From NCBI GenBank assembly GCA_014376655.1, contig JACMRC010000376.1:1-18125 (forward strand): a stretch of 18,125 bases of DNA, in the 5' to 3' direction. Shown here piece by piece: positions 1 through 6,651 of this stretch. The number at the start of each line of letters is the position of its first letter. Position 1 is the stretch's first letter. Source of the stretch: Mucilaginibacter sp. Lineage in GTDB: Bacteria > Bacteroidota > Bacteroidia > Sphingobacteriales > Sphingobacteriaceae. The notes under the pieces are model-generated. The model saw only the letters and a list, made by a program, of their open reading frames with translations, did not search any database and was not told the origin of the DNA. The translations under genes were made by a program, and so were the position numbers.

Positions 1-335
1 ACATTGCTTAAGCCGTTAGCTACCGCGTCGCAAATAAAATCAAAATGCCTTGTTTCTCCTTGTATAACGCAACCCAGGCAAATTATTGCATCAAACTTAC
101 CGCTTTTTAAAAGTAAATCGGCACCCGATGTTAGTTCAAAACTGCCGGGCACAGCATAAGTTTGGATATTGTTGGCAGCGGCACCATGTGCTAAAAGGCT
201 TTTGTAAGCACCTTCATATAAAGCACCGGTTATCTCGGTATTCCACTCGGCAACCACAATGCCAAAACTATATGGCGCAGCCGAAGGTATTGCTATCCCC
301 GAAAAGTCTGATAAGTTTTTAAGCTGGGTGGCCAT
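1..335 (-). CDS. ribH: 6,7-dimethyl-8-ribityllumazine synthase, 3' end missing
   Basis: Penultimate enzyme of riboflavin synthesis: condenses 5-amino-6-ribitylaminouracil with 3,4-dihydroxybutanone 4-phosphate; cytoplasmic, usually a 60-mer or smaller ring. The reverse strand reads from ATG at 335 (MATQLKNLSDF) through 111 codons to the window edge. Visible family motifs are VVAEWN (residues 27-32, aromatic substrate contact), VPGSFEL (62-68) and GCVIQGETRHFDFIC (about 84-98), whose His next to Phe-Asp is the family's catalytic histidine. The family is usually about 155-165 aa, so roughly the last third lies outside the window. It is downstream of the TPR protein gene on the same strand with an 82-nt spacer that holds a hairpin. 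Identification is firm; only completeness is unknown. Confidence 0.95.
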   Translation of the reverse strand, partial: MATQLKNLSDFSGIAIPSAAPYSFGIVVAEWNTEITGALYEGAYKSLLAHGAAANNIQTYAVPGSFELTSGADLLLKSGKFDAIICLGCVIQGETRHFDFICDAVANGLSN

Positions 336-352
336 GGTGGGTAGTTATTGAA

Positions 353-408
353 GATTGAAGATTAAAGATTGGTTGCCTATCGCTACCACTAATCTTTAAT
401 CTTCAATC
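353..408. repeat. AT-rich intergenic inverted repeat built of AGATTRA heptads
   Basis: Two perfectly complementary 18-nt arms (353-370 and 391-408) flank a 20-nt loop, filling most of the spacer between the TPR gene stop and the ribH start. Each arm is itself a tandem of the heptad AGATTRA. No G+C-rich stem or trailing T run is present in the minus direction, so it is a poor intrinsic terminator; it could be a dispersed intergenic repeat or affect mRNA stability in the minus-strand transcript. Confidence 0.8.
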
Positions 409-417
409 ACTAATCTT

Positions 418-1095
418 TTAAAGCTTCGCTTCAACACGAGCAATGTACTCGTCAATGCTTTGCGCTTCGGTGCTTGTTGGGTAATCGTTTTTGATTGATT
501 TGTAAGCATCAGCAGCAGCTTTGCTGTCGTTTTGCGCTTCGTAAACCAAACCTAACTTCTTTAAATATAAAGGCGATAAAAAGGTATTACTTGCTTTATC
601 AACTGCTTTTTTAAAGTATGATGCGGCATTGCTGTAGTCTTTTAATTCAACATAAGCATCGCCTGTGCTGCCATAAGCTTCAGCGGCAACCATTGCGTCG
701 TCGCCACGGTAGTTGTTCAGGTTCTCTATAGCTTTACGGTATTCGCCTTTATTTAAATAAGCTACACCTAAGTAAAAACAAGCCAGGTTTGCAGATTTTG
801 TATTGCTGTACTCGGTAACTATTTTTTCAAATCCCGGGTAACCGGCATCGCCTTTAATAGCTTTATCCCAATCTTTCTTTGCCCAAAACTCTTGAGCAAC
901 GGCCATTTGGTCTGCAGCTTTAGCTTCTCTTGGCGCTAAATATAATTTTTGGTAAAGCACATAAACCAATATCATGGCAACTATAGCCGAAGCTATAAAT
1001 ATTAAGCTTTTTTGATTTTCGCGTGTAAACTTACTTACCTGTGTAAGGTTGTCGTTCTTTGCCTGTACAGTAGTAGCTTCGGGTGTCTTTGACAT
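418..1095 (-). CDS. Membrane-anchored tetratricopeptide repeat protein
   Basis: A 225-aa protein with a short polar N-terminus, one hydrophobic segment at about residues 30-49 (SLIFIASAIVAMILVYVLY) and a TPR-rich C-terminal part (about 65-225). TPR-like helices are visible at about 103-130 (ACFYLGVAYLNKGEYRKAIE), 137-168 (AEAYGSTGDAYVELKDYSNA) and 175-205. The layout resembles the YfgM/ancillary translocon or BamD-like class of anchored TPR proteins, but no specific partner can be read from the sequence. ATG at 1095 is preceded by a promoter matching the Bacteroidota consensus (1118-1148), giving a leader of about 18 nt. It is head-to-tail with ribH and divergent from recF. The TPR call is firm, the function is not. 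Confidence 0.85.
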   Translation of the reverse strand: MSKTPEATTVQAKNDNLTQVSKFTRENQKSLIFIASAIVAMILVYVLYQKLYLAPREAKAADQMAVAQEFWAKKDWDKAIKGDAGYPGFEKIVTEYSNTKSANLACFYLGVAYLNKGEYRKAIENLNNYRGDDAMVAAEAYGSTGDAYVELKDYSNAASYFKKAVDKASNTFLSPLYLKKLGLVYEAQNDSKAAADAYKSIKNDYPTSTEAQSIDEYIARVEAKL

Positions 1096-1117
1096 TTCTA
1101 TTCTAAATTAAAGGCTG

Positions 1118-1148
1118 CAAAACTACACTTTTTATAAAGTTTTAACAA
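1118..1148 (-). promoter_or_regulatory. Bacteroidota-type promoter for the TPR protein gene
   Basis: Read on the minus strand, a TTG (plus 1146-1148) is followed after 20 nt by TAGTTTTG (plus 1118-1125), fitting the TTG-N(17-23)-TAnnTTTG pattern known for the Bacteroidota primary sigma factor. Transcription would start near 1112-1115. Confidence 0.6.
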
Positions 1149-1221
1149 CAGGTTTTTTTACTAATAAATGACACCGGTTTTTTTAATGTGTGATAAGCCT
1201 AAAAAGCATTGGTGTAATTGC

Positions 1222-1229
1222 TAAATTTG
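1222..1229 (+). promoter_or_regulatory. Probable -7 promoter box of recF
   Basis: TAAATTTG matches TAnnTTTG exactly and lies only 10 nt before the recF ATG, so the transcript would have a leader of a few nucleotides. No clear TTG is seen 17-23 nt upstream, which lowers confidence. Confidence 0.45.
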
Positions 1230-1239
1230 GCGCATCCTT

Positions 1240-2340
1240 ATGTATCTAAAACAGCTATCAGTAATTAATTTTAAGAACTACGAAGAAGCCGAACTATCTT
1301 TTAGCGAAGGGGTAAACGCTTTTTTAGGCGATAATGGCGCAGGCAAAACTAATTTGCTTGATGCCATACATTACCTGTCGTTATGTAAAAGTTATTTTAA
1401 CCCTATTGATAGCCAACAAATAAAACAGGGGACCGATTTTTTTATCATCACCGGTCAATTTAATAAGAACGAGCAGCACGAAGCCGTGGCCTGTTCTGTA
1501 AAGCGCAACCAAAAAAAGCAGTTTAAGCGTAATAAAAAAGATTATCAGCGCCTGGCAGACCATATTGGCCTGCTGCCCTTAGTGATGGTATCGCCTTATG
1601 ATATCAGTATTATTATTGAGGGTAGCGAAGAACGGCGCAAGTTTATTGATAATGTAATATCGCAAACCGATAACCATTATCTTGATGAGCTGATAACGTA
1701 TAATAAAGTATTAACAAACCGCAACGCGCTTTTAAAGCTCATTGCCGATACGGGGCGATATGACCCCAGTTTGCTGGAAGTATTGGACGAACAATTAATC
1801 GTATCGGGCAACCGCATATTTAATAAGCGTCGCGCCTTTATGGAGACCTTTACTGCCATATTTAATAAGCACTATCAATTTTTAAGCGATAATGCCGAAC
1901 AGGTGGAGTTTATATATGAGTCGCAACTATTAAATGACGATTTTGCCGCACTGCTTAAAAAAAGTATGGAGAAGGACCGCGTGCTGGAGCGTACCACAAT
2001 GGGTATACATAAAGATGAGCTGCAGTTTACTATACATGGCATGCCTATGAAAAAGTTTGGATCGCAGGGGCAGCAAAAATCTTTTTTAATTGCGCTTAAG
2101 CTGGCGCAGTATAGTTTTCTTGATCAGCAAAAGGGCTTTAAGCCATTGTTGTTATTAGATGATATTTTTGATAAGCTGGATGATAAGCGCGTTACCAAGC
2201 TGATGCAAATGGTATCAAATAATGATTTTGGGCAAGTGTTTATTACGGATACCAGCGATGCGCGGGTACGAAATATTTTTGACGGTATGAATGTTCCTAT
2301 CCGTATATTTAAAGTAAAAGAGGGAGCAATAGATGCGTAG
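1240..2340 (+). CDS. recF: DNA replication and repair protein RecF
   Basis: SMC-like ATPase that loads RecA (with RecO and RecR) at single-strand gaps and stalled forks. The 366-aa length is normal for RecF. Visible are the N-terminal MYLKQLSVINFKNY start, Walker A GDNGAGKT (30-37), the ABC-type signature around FGSQGQQKSF (273-282) and Walker B PLLLLDDIFDKLD (302-314), all in the expected order with no disruption. The ATG at 1240 gives the canonical RecF N-terminus. The stop overlaps the start of the DUF721 gene by 8 nt, so the two are co-translated. In many bacteria recF sits by dnaA/dnaN; here it does not within the visible sequence, which is common in this phylum. Confidence 0.97.
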   Translation: MYLKQLSVINFKNYEEAELSFSEGVNAFLGDNGAGKTNLLDAIHYLSLCKSYFNPIDSQQIKQGTDFFIITGQFNKNEQHEAVACSVKRNQKKQFKRNKKDYQRLADHIGLLPLVMVSPYDISIIIEGSEERRKFIDNVISQTDNHYLDELITYNKVLTNRNALLKLIADTGRYDPSLLEVLDEQLIVSGNRIFNKRRAFMETFTAIFNKHYQFLSDNAEQVEFIYESQLLNDDFAALLKKSMEKDRVLERTTMGIHKDELQFTIHGMPMKKFGSQGQQKSFLIALKLAQYSFLDQQKGFKPLLLLDDIFDKLDDKRVTKLMQMVSNNDFGQVFITDTSDARVRNIFDGMNVPIRIFKVKEGAIDA

Positions 2341-2623
2341 AACAAATGATAAATCGCTTAAAGAGGCGATAGCGCAAATGATGCAGGTTTATAAAATTAA
2401 GCGAAAGTTTGATGAAACAGGCATTTTGGCGCAATGGCCTGAGCTGGTGGGCAAATCTGTAGCTAACCGTACTAAGGAATTATTTATACACGATAAGAAA
2501 CTTTTTCTACGTATTGAGTCATCGGTAATAAAAAACGAACTTAAAATGATGCGCTCGCAGATAATCGAGAAAATTAATAATGAAGCTAAATCTGTATTAA
2601 TTGAAGAGATTATCTTCCTCTAA
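2333..2623 (+). CDS. DUF721 family protein (DciA-like)
   Basis: A 96-aa basic protein with the DUF721 pattern: N-terminal helix (LKEAIAQMMQVYKIKRKFDE), the core I..QWPELVGKSVANRTKEL (about 32-49), then KLFLRIESSVIKNELKMM and a C-terminal INNEAKSVLIEEIIFL. DUF721 is the domain of DciA, the ancestral loader of the DnaB replicative helicase; Bacteroidota members are short single-domain versions, and that they load helicase is inferred from the family. Start ATG at 2333 lies inside the last codons of recF (8-nt overlap, different frame), indicating translational coupling with a replication-repair gene. The 3' end overlaps a convergent small ORF by 14 nt. Confidence 0.88.
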   Translation: MRRTNDKSLKEAIAQMMQVYKIKRKFDETGILAQWPELVGKSVANRTKELFIHDKKLFLRIESSVIKNELKMMRSQIIEKINNEAKSVLIEEIIFL

Positions 2624-2807
2624 TCATTCGTAACGTAGGCCTTTTATACAAATCATCACGAATAATAGAATACGCAATTAAGGTAATTCCCGGCGTTAAA
2701 AACGCAAGTTGTACTTCTGGAGGGTGATGGATAAAAAACAGGGCATGAACCAGCACCACTACACCTACAATAAGTACGTAAAGGAATAATCTGAGTATTG
2801 GTTTCAT
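2610..2807 (-). CDS. Small membrane protein, unknown function
   Basis: A 65-aa ORF (MKPILRLFLYVLIVGVVV...) with two probable membrane helices, about residues 6-28 and 32-49, joined by a short HHPPEVQ turn, and a basic tail ending RMIRGR. The basic-hydrophobic layout and ATG start look real, but no family is recognised. It converges on, and overlaps by 14 nt, the DUF721 gene. No promoter matching the local consensus was found. It could be a lineage-specific inner-membrane protein or, less likely, a chance ORF. Confidence 0.5.
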   Translation of the reverse strand: MKPILRLFLYVLIVGVVVLVHALFFIHHPPEVQLAFLTPGITLIAYSIIRDDLYKRPTLRMIRGR

Positions 2808-2912
2808 CTTTGTTTTTTAATGCAAGTAAGTAAGCACAACCATCGTGCCACACTTTAACCGGCATTATTATGTAAATCTATCAAATAATTAGGTAGATAA
2901 CAAGCATAAAAC

Positions 2913-2957
2913 AAAAAAAGTTTCTAAAAGCCCGCAAAAATTGAAACTTTTAGAAAC
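2913..2957 (-). terminator. Intrinsic terminator of ndk
   Basis: Perfect 11-bp stem (2920-2930 with 2947-2957) and a 16-nt loop; in the minus direction it is followed at once by seven T residues (plus 2913-2919). It lies 22 nt after the ndk stop codon. Confidence 0.85.
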
Positions 2958-2979
2958 CGTTTTTCGTATGGGGCAATTT

Positions 2980-3399
2980 TTAAACTCTCTCGAAAGCAGA
3001 AAAGTAGAAATTGCCTTCTATTTCGGCATTCTCGTCAGAGTCTGACCCGTGAACCGCATTTGCGTCAATTGATTTTGCAAATAAGTTACGTATAGTTCCC
3101 GGCTCTGCTTTAGATGGGTCTGTAGCGCCAATTAGCTTACGAAAATCCTCGATAGCGTTGTCTTTTTCTAAAATAGCAGCTACAATAGGGCCCGATGACA
3201 TGAACGCAACAAGGTCTTTGTAAAAGACCCGTTCGCTGTGTACTGCATAAAATTCGCCTGCTTTTTCTGCACTTAACGCTGTAAGCTTTAAAGCAACTAT
3301 TTTAAATCCGTTTTTGGTGATCTTATCTAAAATTGCACCGATGTGGCCATTGGCAACAGCATCGGGTTTAATCATTGTAAATGTTCTATTACTTGCCAT
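2980..3399 (-). CDS. ndk: Nucleoside diphosphate kinase
   Basis: Transfers the gamma phosphate of ATP to NDPs through a phosphohistidine; cytoplasmic. The 139-aa product has the family motifs FTMIKPDAV (7-15, with Lys11), HSERVFYKDLVAFMSSGP (54-71), GTIRNLFA (101-108, with Arg104) and the active-site segment NAVHGSDS (114-121) with catalytic His117. The reading frame is open 31 codons further upstream, but family similarity begins at MASNRTFTMIKPD, so ATG at 3399 is chosen; a -7 box at 3470-3477 lies within that upstream extension. Single gene with its own terminator, divergent from nrnA. Confidence 0.97.
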   Translation of the reverse strand: MASNRTFTMIKPDAVANGHIGAILDKITKNGFKIVALKLTALSAEKAGEFYAVHSERVFYKDLVAFMSSGPIVAAILEKDNAIEDFRKLIGATDPSKAEPGTIRNLFAKSIDANAVHGSDSDENAEIEGNFYFSAFERV

Positions 3400-3469
3400 T
3401 TGTGTTTTTATTTGGGGTTGTATCCCGTTTTGGGGCGTGTGTATAATCCCCATTTTTGTAAATATTCTG

Positions 3470-3477
3470 CAAAAGTA
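3470..3477 (-). promoter_or_regulatory. Probable -7 promoter box of ndk
   Basis: On the minus strand this reads TACTTTTG, a full match to TAnnTTTG, about 70 nt upstream of the ndk ATG. The -33 TTG is not evident at the usual distance. Confidence 0.4.
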
Positions 3478-3542
3478 GGGTTTTGCAACCATACGCTAAA
3501 GCTTTTTTCATTAATTTATGAATGCTTTAATATTTATTTATA

Positions 3543-3550
3543 TAGCTTTG
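3543..3550 (+). promoter_or_regulatory. Probable -7 promoter box of nrnA
   Basis: TAGCTTTG matches TAnnTTTG and lies 20 nt before the chosen ATG at 3571. The upstream TTG element is weak. Confidence 0.45.
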
Positions 3551-3570
3551 CAACTCTTTTTTAAAAATTG

Positions 3571-4581
3571 ATGTTGGATATTGTCGCGCTTAATAACCTA
3601 TTAGCAACACCCCAAAAAATAGTTATCACTACCCATCATAAACCTGATGGCGATGCTATGGGTTCGTCATTAGGTTTGTATAATTATTTAATACAGCAAG
3701 GGCACCATACCACTGTAATTACCCCTACAGATTATCCTGACTTTTTAAGCTGGATGCCGGGTAACGAAGAGGTAATGATTTATGCCGATAAAAAAGAAGC
3801 AGCAGCCGTATTAATTGCCGATGCTGACCTGATTTTTTGCCTTGACTTTAATAACCTAAGCCGCATTAATGAAATGGGCGAGTTGGTTAGAGCAGCAAAA
3901 GCTTATAAAATAATGATAGATCATCACCTTGAACCAGAGGATTTTGATGATTACCGCCACTGGGATATAAACGCCTGTGCTGCCGCACAATTAGTATACA
4001 GCTTTATTGTTGATATACTTAATAACAAAGCGCTTATAAATAAAGATGTAGCTACCTGCTTGTATACCGGTATCATGACAGATTCTGCATCGTTCAGGCT
4101 GCCTAATACTACATCGGCTGTACATAGGGTTGTTGCAGACCTGATTGATGCCGGCGCGCCTAATTCACGCATACACGAGCTGGTATATAATAGTGCTTCC
4201 GAAAACCGCCTGCGCTTTTTGGGCCATTGCCTTACTAATTGCCTGGAAGTGCTGCCAGAATTTAATACCGCAATTATTACCGTTAATAAACAAGATATTG
4301 AAAAATATGACGTTAACACCGGCGATACCGAAGGTATAGTTAACTACGCGTTATCAATTGCAAGCATAAGGTTGGCTGCTTTTATAGTTGAAAGGGATGA
4401 TAAAGTAAAACTTTCCTTACGATCTAAAGGCGATTTTCCTGCAAATGAGATTTGTAAATTGTACTTTAGCGGCGGCGGCCACAGAAATGCAGCCGGTGGG
4501 CAATCATCTGCAAGCTTGCAAGAGGTTGTAAATCAATTTAAACTAATTTTAACCGAATATAAAAAACTGTTAATTCAATAA
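3571..4581 (+). CDS. nrnA: DHH/DHHA1 phosphoesterase, NrnA-type oligoribonuclease/pAp phosphatase
   Basis: Degrades short RNA oligomers (2-5 nt) and dephosphorylates 3'-phosphoadenosine 5'-phosphate in the NrnA family. The 336-aa protein has the N-terminal metal motif TTHHKPDGDAMGSSL (20-34), LIFCLDFNNL (87-96), the DHH triad IDHHLEP (116-122), GIMTDSASFR (167-176) and the C-terminal DHHA1 motif GGGHRNAAGG (301-310). All metal ligands expected for the family are present. The frame has a TTG one codon earlier (3568), but ATG at 3571 is preferred. Six nucleotides separate its stop from the next FKBP gene, suggesting an operon. pAp phosphatase versus oligoribonuclease preference cannot be decided from sequence. 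Confidence 0.92.
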   Translation: MLDIVALNNLLATPQKIVITTHHKPDGDAMGSSLGLYNYLIQQGHHTTVITPTDYPDFLSWMPGNEEVMIYADKKEAAAVLIADADLIFCLDFNNLSRINEMGELVRAAKAYKIMIDHHLEPEDFDDYRHWDINACAAAQLVYSFIVDILNNKALINKDVATCLYTGIMTDSASFRLPNTTSAVHRVVADLIDAGAPNSRIHELVYNSASENRLRFLGHCLTNCLEVLPEFNTAIITVNKQDIEKYDVNTGDTEGIVNYALSIASIRLAAFIVERDDKVKLSLRSKGDFPANEICKLYFSGGGHRNAAGGQSSASLQEVVNQFKLILTEYKKLLIQ

Positions 4582-4587
4582 TAAAAA

Positions 4588-5535
4588 ATGAAAAGAAAAC
4601 TAATGTGTTTAACACTTGCCGCAATAGGGCTGGCAAGCTGTAATGGTGGATACAAAAAGGGCGACAACGGATTGTTATATAATATACATACCGACAAATC
4701 TGGCGCAAGGATTAAAGAAGGCGATTTTGTATTGGCCAATTTGGTTATTAAAAATGATAAGGACTCTGTTTTATTAAGCACTTATGAGCAGGGACGCCCA
4801 AGCCCAATGGTTTTACCTAAACCACAATTTAAAGGCGATATTTTTGATGGTATAAAATTGTTAACCGAAGGTGATAGCGCTTCTATCAAACTTTCTGCTG
4901 ATACCATATTTAAAAGACAACCAAAACCGCCGGGCTTTAAAGGTAAATTTATTATTTATGATGTAAAGATCATTAAAGTAATACCTAAAGGCACCATGAC
5001 TGATGTAGTTTTCCAATCGACAATTACAAAGTTCATGACAGACCTTACTGCTGCTGAAAAAACTTCTGAACCGGTAAAAATCAAAAGATACATTGCAGAG
5101 AAGAAACTAAATGTTACCAAAACCGATTCTGGCTTATACTATGTTATAAATAAAGCAGGAGTAGGCTCGTTGGTTCAAAAAGGCGATACGGTAGTTGCAA
5201 ATTATACAGGCAGCCTGCTTAACGGTAAAGTTTTTGATACCAGCGTTAAAGAAGAGGCTGTAAAAGCTAAACTTCCCGGCTTAAATCAACGCCCATATTC
5301 ACCTATGCGTGTAGTTGTTGGGGCGCAAAAAGTTATACCAGGTATGGATCAAAGCTTCCTGTTGGTAAATAAAGGCACCAAATATACCATCATTGTTCCG
5401 TCAAGCCTTGCTTACGGCGCTACCGGTGGCGGACCAATACCAGGTTATACAGGAACAAGATTTGATTTGGAGATTGTAGACATTATACACCCTAAAGCAG
5501 GAGCAGTAGCACCTGCAACTGCGGCAAAAAAATAA
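4588..5535 (+). CDS. FKBP-type peptidyl-prolyl isomerase lipoprotein
   Basis: A 315-aa exported lipoprotein: signal peptide with lipobox LASC (15-18), predicted acylation at Cys18. A degenerate FKBP-like region at about 43-130 (EGDFVLANLVI..., DVKIIKV) is followed by a helical linker (about 140-175) and a full FKBP domain at about 195-299: VVANYTGSL, KVFDTS (214-219), VVGAQKVIPGM (243-253), IIVPSSLAYGATG (268-280), FDLEIVDI. Most pocket residues are kept, but the conserved Trp after VIPG is Met (253), so activity may be weak. Likely a periplasmic folding factor at the outer membrane. Near-continuous with nrnA (6-nt gap), ended by a strong terminator. It is a paralogue of the next gene. Confidence 0.9.
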   Translation: MKRKLMCLTLAAIGLASCNGGYKKGDNGLLYNIHTDKSGARIKEGDFVLANLVIKNDKDSVLLSTYEQGRPSPMVLPKPQFKGDIFDGIKLLTEGDSASIKLSADTIFKRQPKPPGFKGKFIIYDVKIIKVIPKGTMTDVVFQSTITKFMTDLTAAEKTSEPVKIKRYIAEKKLNVTKTDSGLYYVINKAGVGSLVQKGDTVVANYTGSLLNGKVFDTSVKEEAVKAKLPGLNQRPYSPMRVVVGAQKVIPGMDQSFLLVNKGTKYTIIVPSSLAYGATGGGPIPGYTGTRFDLEIVDIIHPKAGAVAPATAAKK

Positions 5536-5554
5536 ATATAAATTAACTTTATAC

Positions 5555-5584
5555 AGCCTTCCTTGTTACAAGGAAGGCTTTTTT
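5555..5584 (+). terminator. Intrinsic terminator between the two FKBP genes
   Basis: Perfect 11-bp stem AGCCTTCCTTG / CAAGGAAGGCT (5555-5565 with 5569-5579), 3-nt loop, then a T run through 5584. It ends only 4 nt before the ATG of the next gene. Confidence 0.92.
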
Positions 5585-5588
5585 AATT

Positions 5589-6587
5589 ATGAAAAAGTAC
5601 TTCTTATATATTTTGATTACGGTATTGGCAATAAAGGCTAATGCCCAGGATGGTTTTAAACCGGTTGCAGGGGGTGTAAAATATAAAATACTTACTATCG
5701 GTACCGGCGATAAAATAAAAATCGGCGATGTTATTACCTTCCATGTCGTACAAAAAACAGAAAAGGATTCAGTATTAGCCAGTACCTACCTAACCGGTAT
5801 GCCGGCAAAGGCGCAAGTACAACCAACCGGCGAAATGATGGATATATTTCCGTTGTTGACTCTAAATGATAGTGTAATAGTTAAAGTGCCAACCGATACA
5901 ATTTTTAAAGCGCAGGAAGATCATCGCCCACCTTTTTTGCCTAAAGGCAGTAACCTGGTTATTTTACTTAAAATAATTAAGGTGCAATCTTTAGCAGAAG
6001 CTATGGCAGAACGTGATAAAGCTATGGCAGCAGCAAAAGAAGAGGCTGCTAAAATGGACGTACAGGAAGCCGTTGTTATTGATAAATATGTTGCAGACCA
6101 TAAGTTAGCTGTATCTACTACCACATCGGGCATAAAGTTTAAGATCACAAAGCTGGGCATTAAGCCTAAACCTGCTGTAGGCGATACTGTAGTTGTAAAC
6201 TATGCAGGGCATACGCTTGCAGGCAAAGTGTTTGATACCAGTATTGAATCTGTTGCTAAAGCTGCGGGTTTACAGCAACCCGGCCGTGTTTATGAACCTT
6301 TAACTTTTGTAATTGGCGGCCAGGGTATAATTGCCGGCTGGCAGGAAGGACTACAGTTGGTAAATGAGGGTGGTAAAGCTATGCTTATTATTCCTTCAAA
6401 ATTAGCTTACGGGCCTAATCCTTCTGGCCCGGATTTGCCGGCTTTTAGTACCTTGATATTTGATATTGATTTGATAAAAGTTAACCGCGCTAAAACTGTT
6501 GCATTAGGTATTAAAGCAGCAGCAAAGAAACCGGTAGCAAAAAAGGCAGCTGTTAAAAAGTCTGTTGCAACCAAAAAGAAACAATAA
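5589..6587 (+). CDS. FKBP-type peptidyl-prolyl isomerase, secreted, Lys/Ala-rich tail
   Basis: A 332-aa protein with a cleavable signal peptide (MKKYFLYILITVLAIKANA, cleavage before Gln20). It repeats the layout of the upstream lipoprotein: degenerate FKBP-like part (about 40-132), a charged coiled helix rich in Ala/Glu/Lys (about 135-170), and an FKBP domain (about 195-297) with VVVNYAGH, KVFDTS (213-218), VIGGQGIIAGWQEGL (241-255, pocket Trp251 kept), MLIIPSKLAYG (265-275) and LIFDIDLI. The C-terminus (about 308-332) is a basic AAAKKP/VAKKAA-type tail. Presumed periplasmic foldase. Its ATG lies just after the T run of the upstream terminator, so it depends on read-through or a promoter inside the upstream gene. 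Followed by its own terminator. Confidence 0.9.
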   Translation: MKKYFLYILITVLAIKANAQDGFKPVAGGVKYKILTIGTGDKIKIGDVITFHVVQKTEKDSVLASTYLTGMPAKAQVQPTGEMMDIFPLLTLNDSVIVKVPTDTIFKAQEDHRPPFLPKGSNLVILLKIIKVQSLAEAMAERDKAMAAAKEEAAKMDVQEAVVIDKYVADHKLAVSTTTSGIKFKITKLGIKPKPAVGDTVVVNYAGHTLAGKVFDTSIESVAKAAGLQQPGRVYEPLTFVIGGQGIIAGWQEGLQLVNEGGKAMLIIPSKLAYGPNPSGPDLPAFSTLIFDIDLIKVNRAKTVALGIKAAAKKPVAKKAAVKKSVATKKKQ

Positions 6588-6607
6588 GCATCAAAAGATA
6601 ATAAGTG

Positions 6608-6640
6608 AAAGCCTTTCGGATAAAACCGAAAGGCTTTTTT
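6608..6640 (+). terminator. Intrinsic terminator after the second FKBP gene
   Basis: A 12-bp stem (6608-6619 with 6626-6637; core GCCTTTCGG / CCGAAAGGC), 6-nt loop, T run to 6640. Confidence 0.92.
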
Positions 6641-6647
6641 AATTTTG
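6640..6647 (+). promoter_or_regulatory. Probable -7 promoter box of tatD, abutting the terminator
   Basis: TAATTTTG matches TAnnTTTG; its first base is the last T of the terminator, and it ends 4 nt before the tatD ATG, so the mRNA would be leaderless or nearly so. The -33 element would fall inside the terminator stem and is not clear. Confidence 0.4.
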
Positions 6648-6651
6648 TGCC

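Noticed and set aside
86..322. Plus-strand ORF of 78 aa
   Set aside because: It is the opposite strand of the recognised ribH coding region and its product has no sensible features.
2656..2865. Minus-strand 69-aa ORF overlapping the small membrane protein
   Set aside because: Cysteine-rich low-plausibility product in another frame of the same stretch; the 65-aa frame has a clear membrane layout.
3400..3492. N-terminal extension of ndk
   Set aside because: The 31 extra residues have no NDK similarity and the likely promoter box lies inside them.
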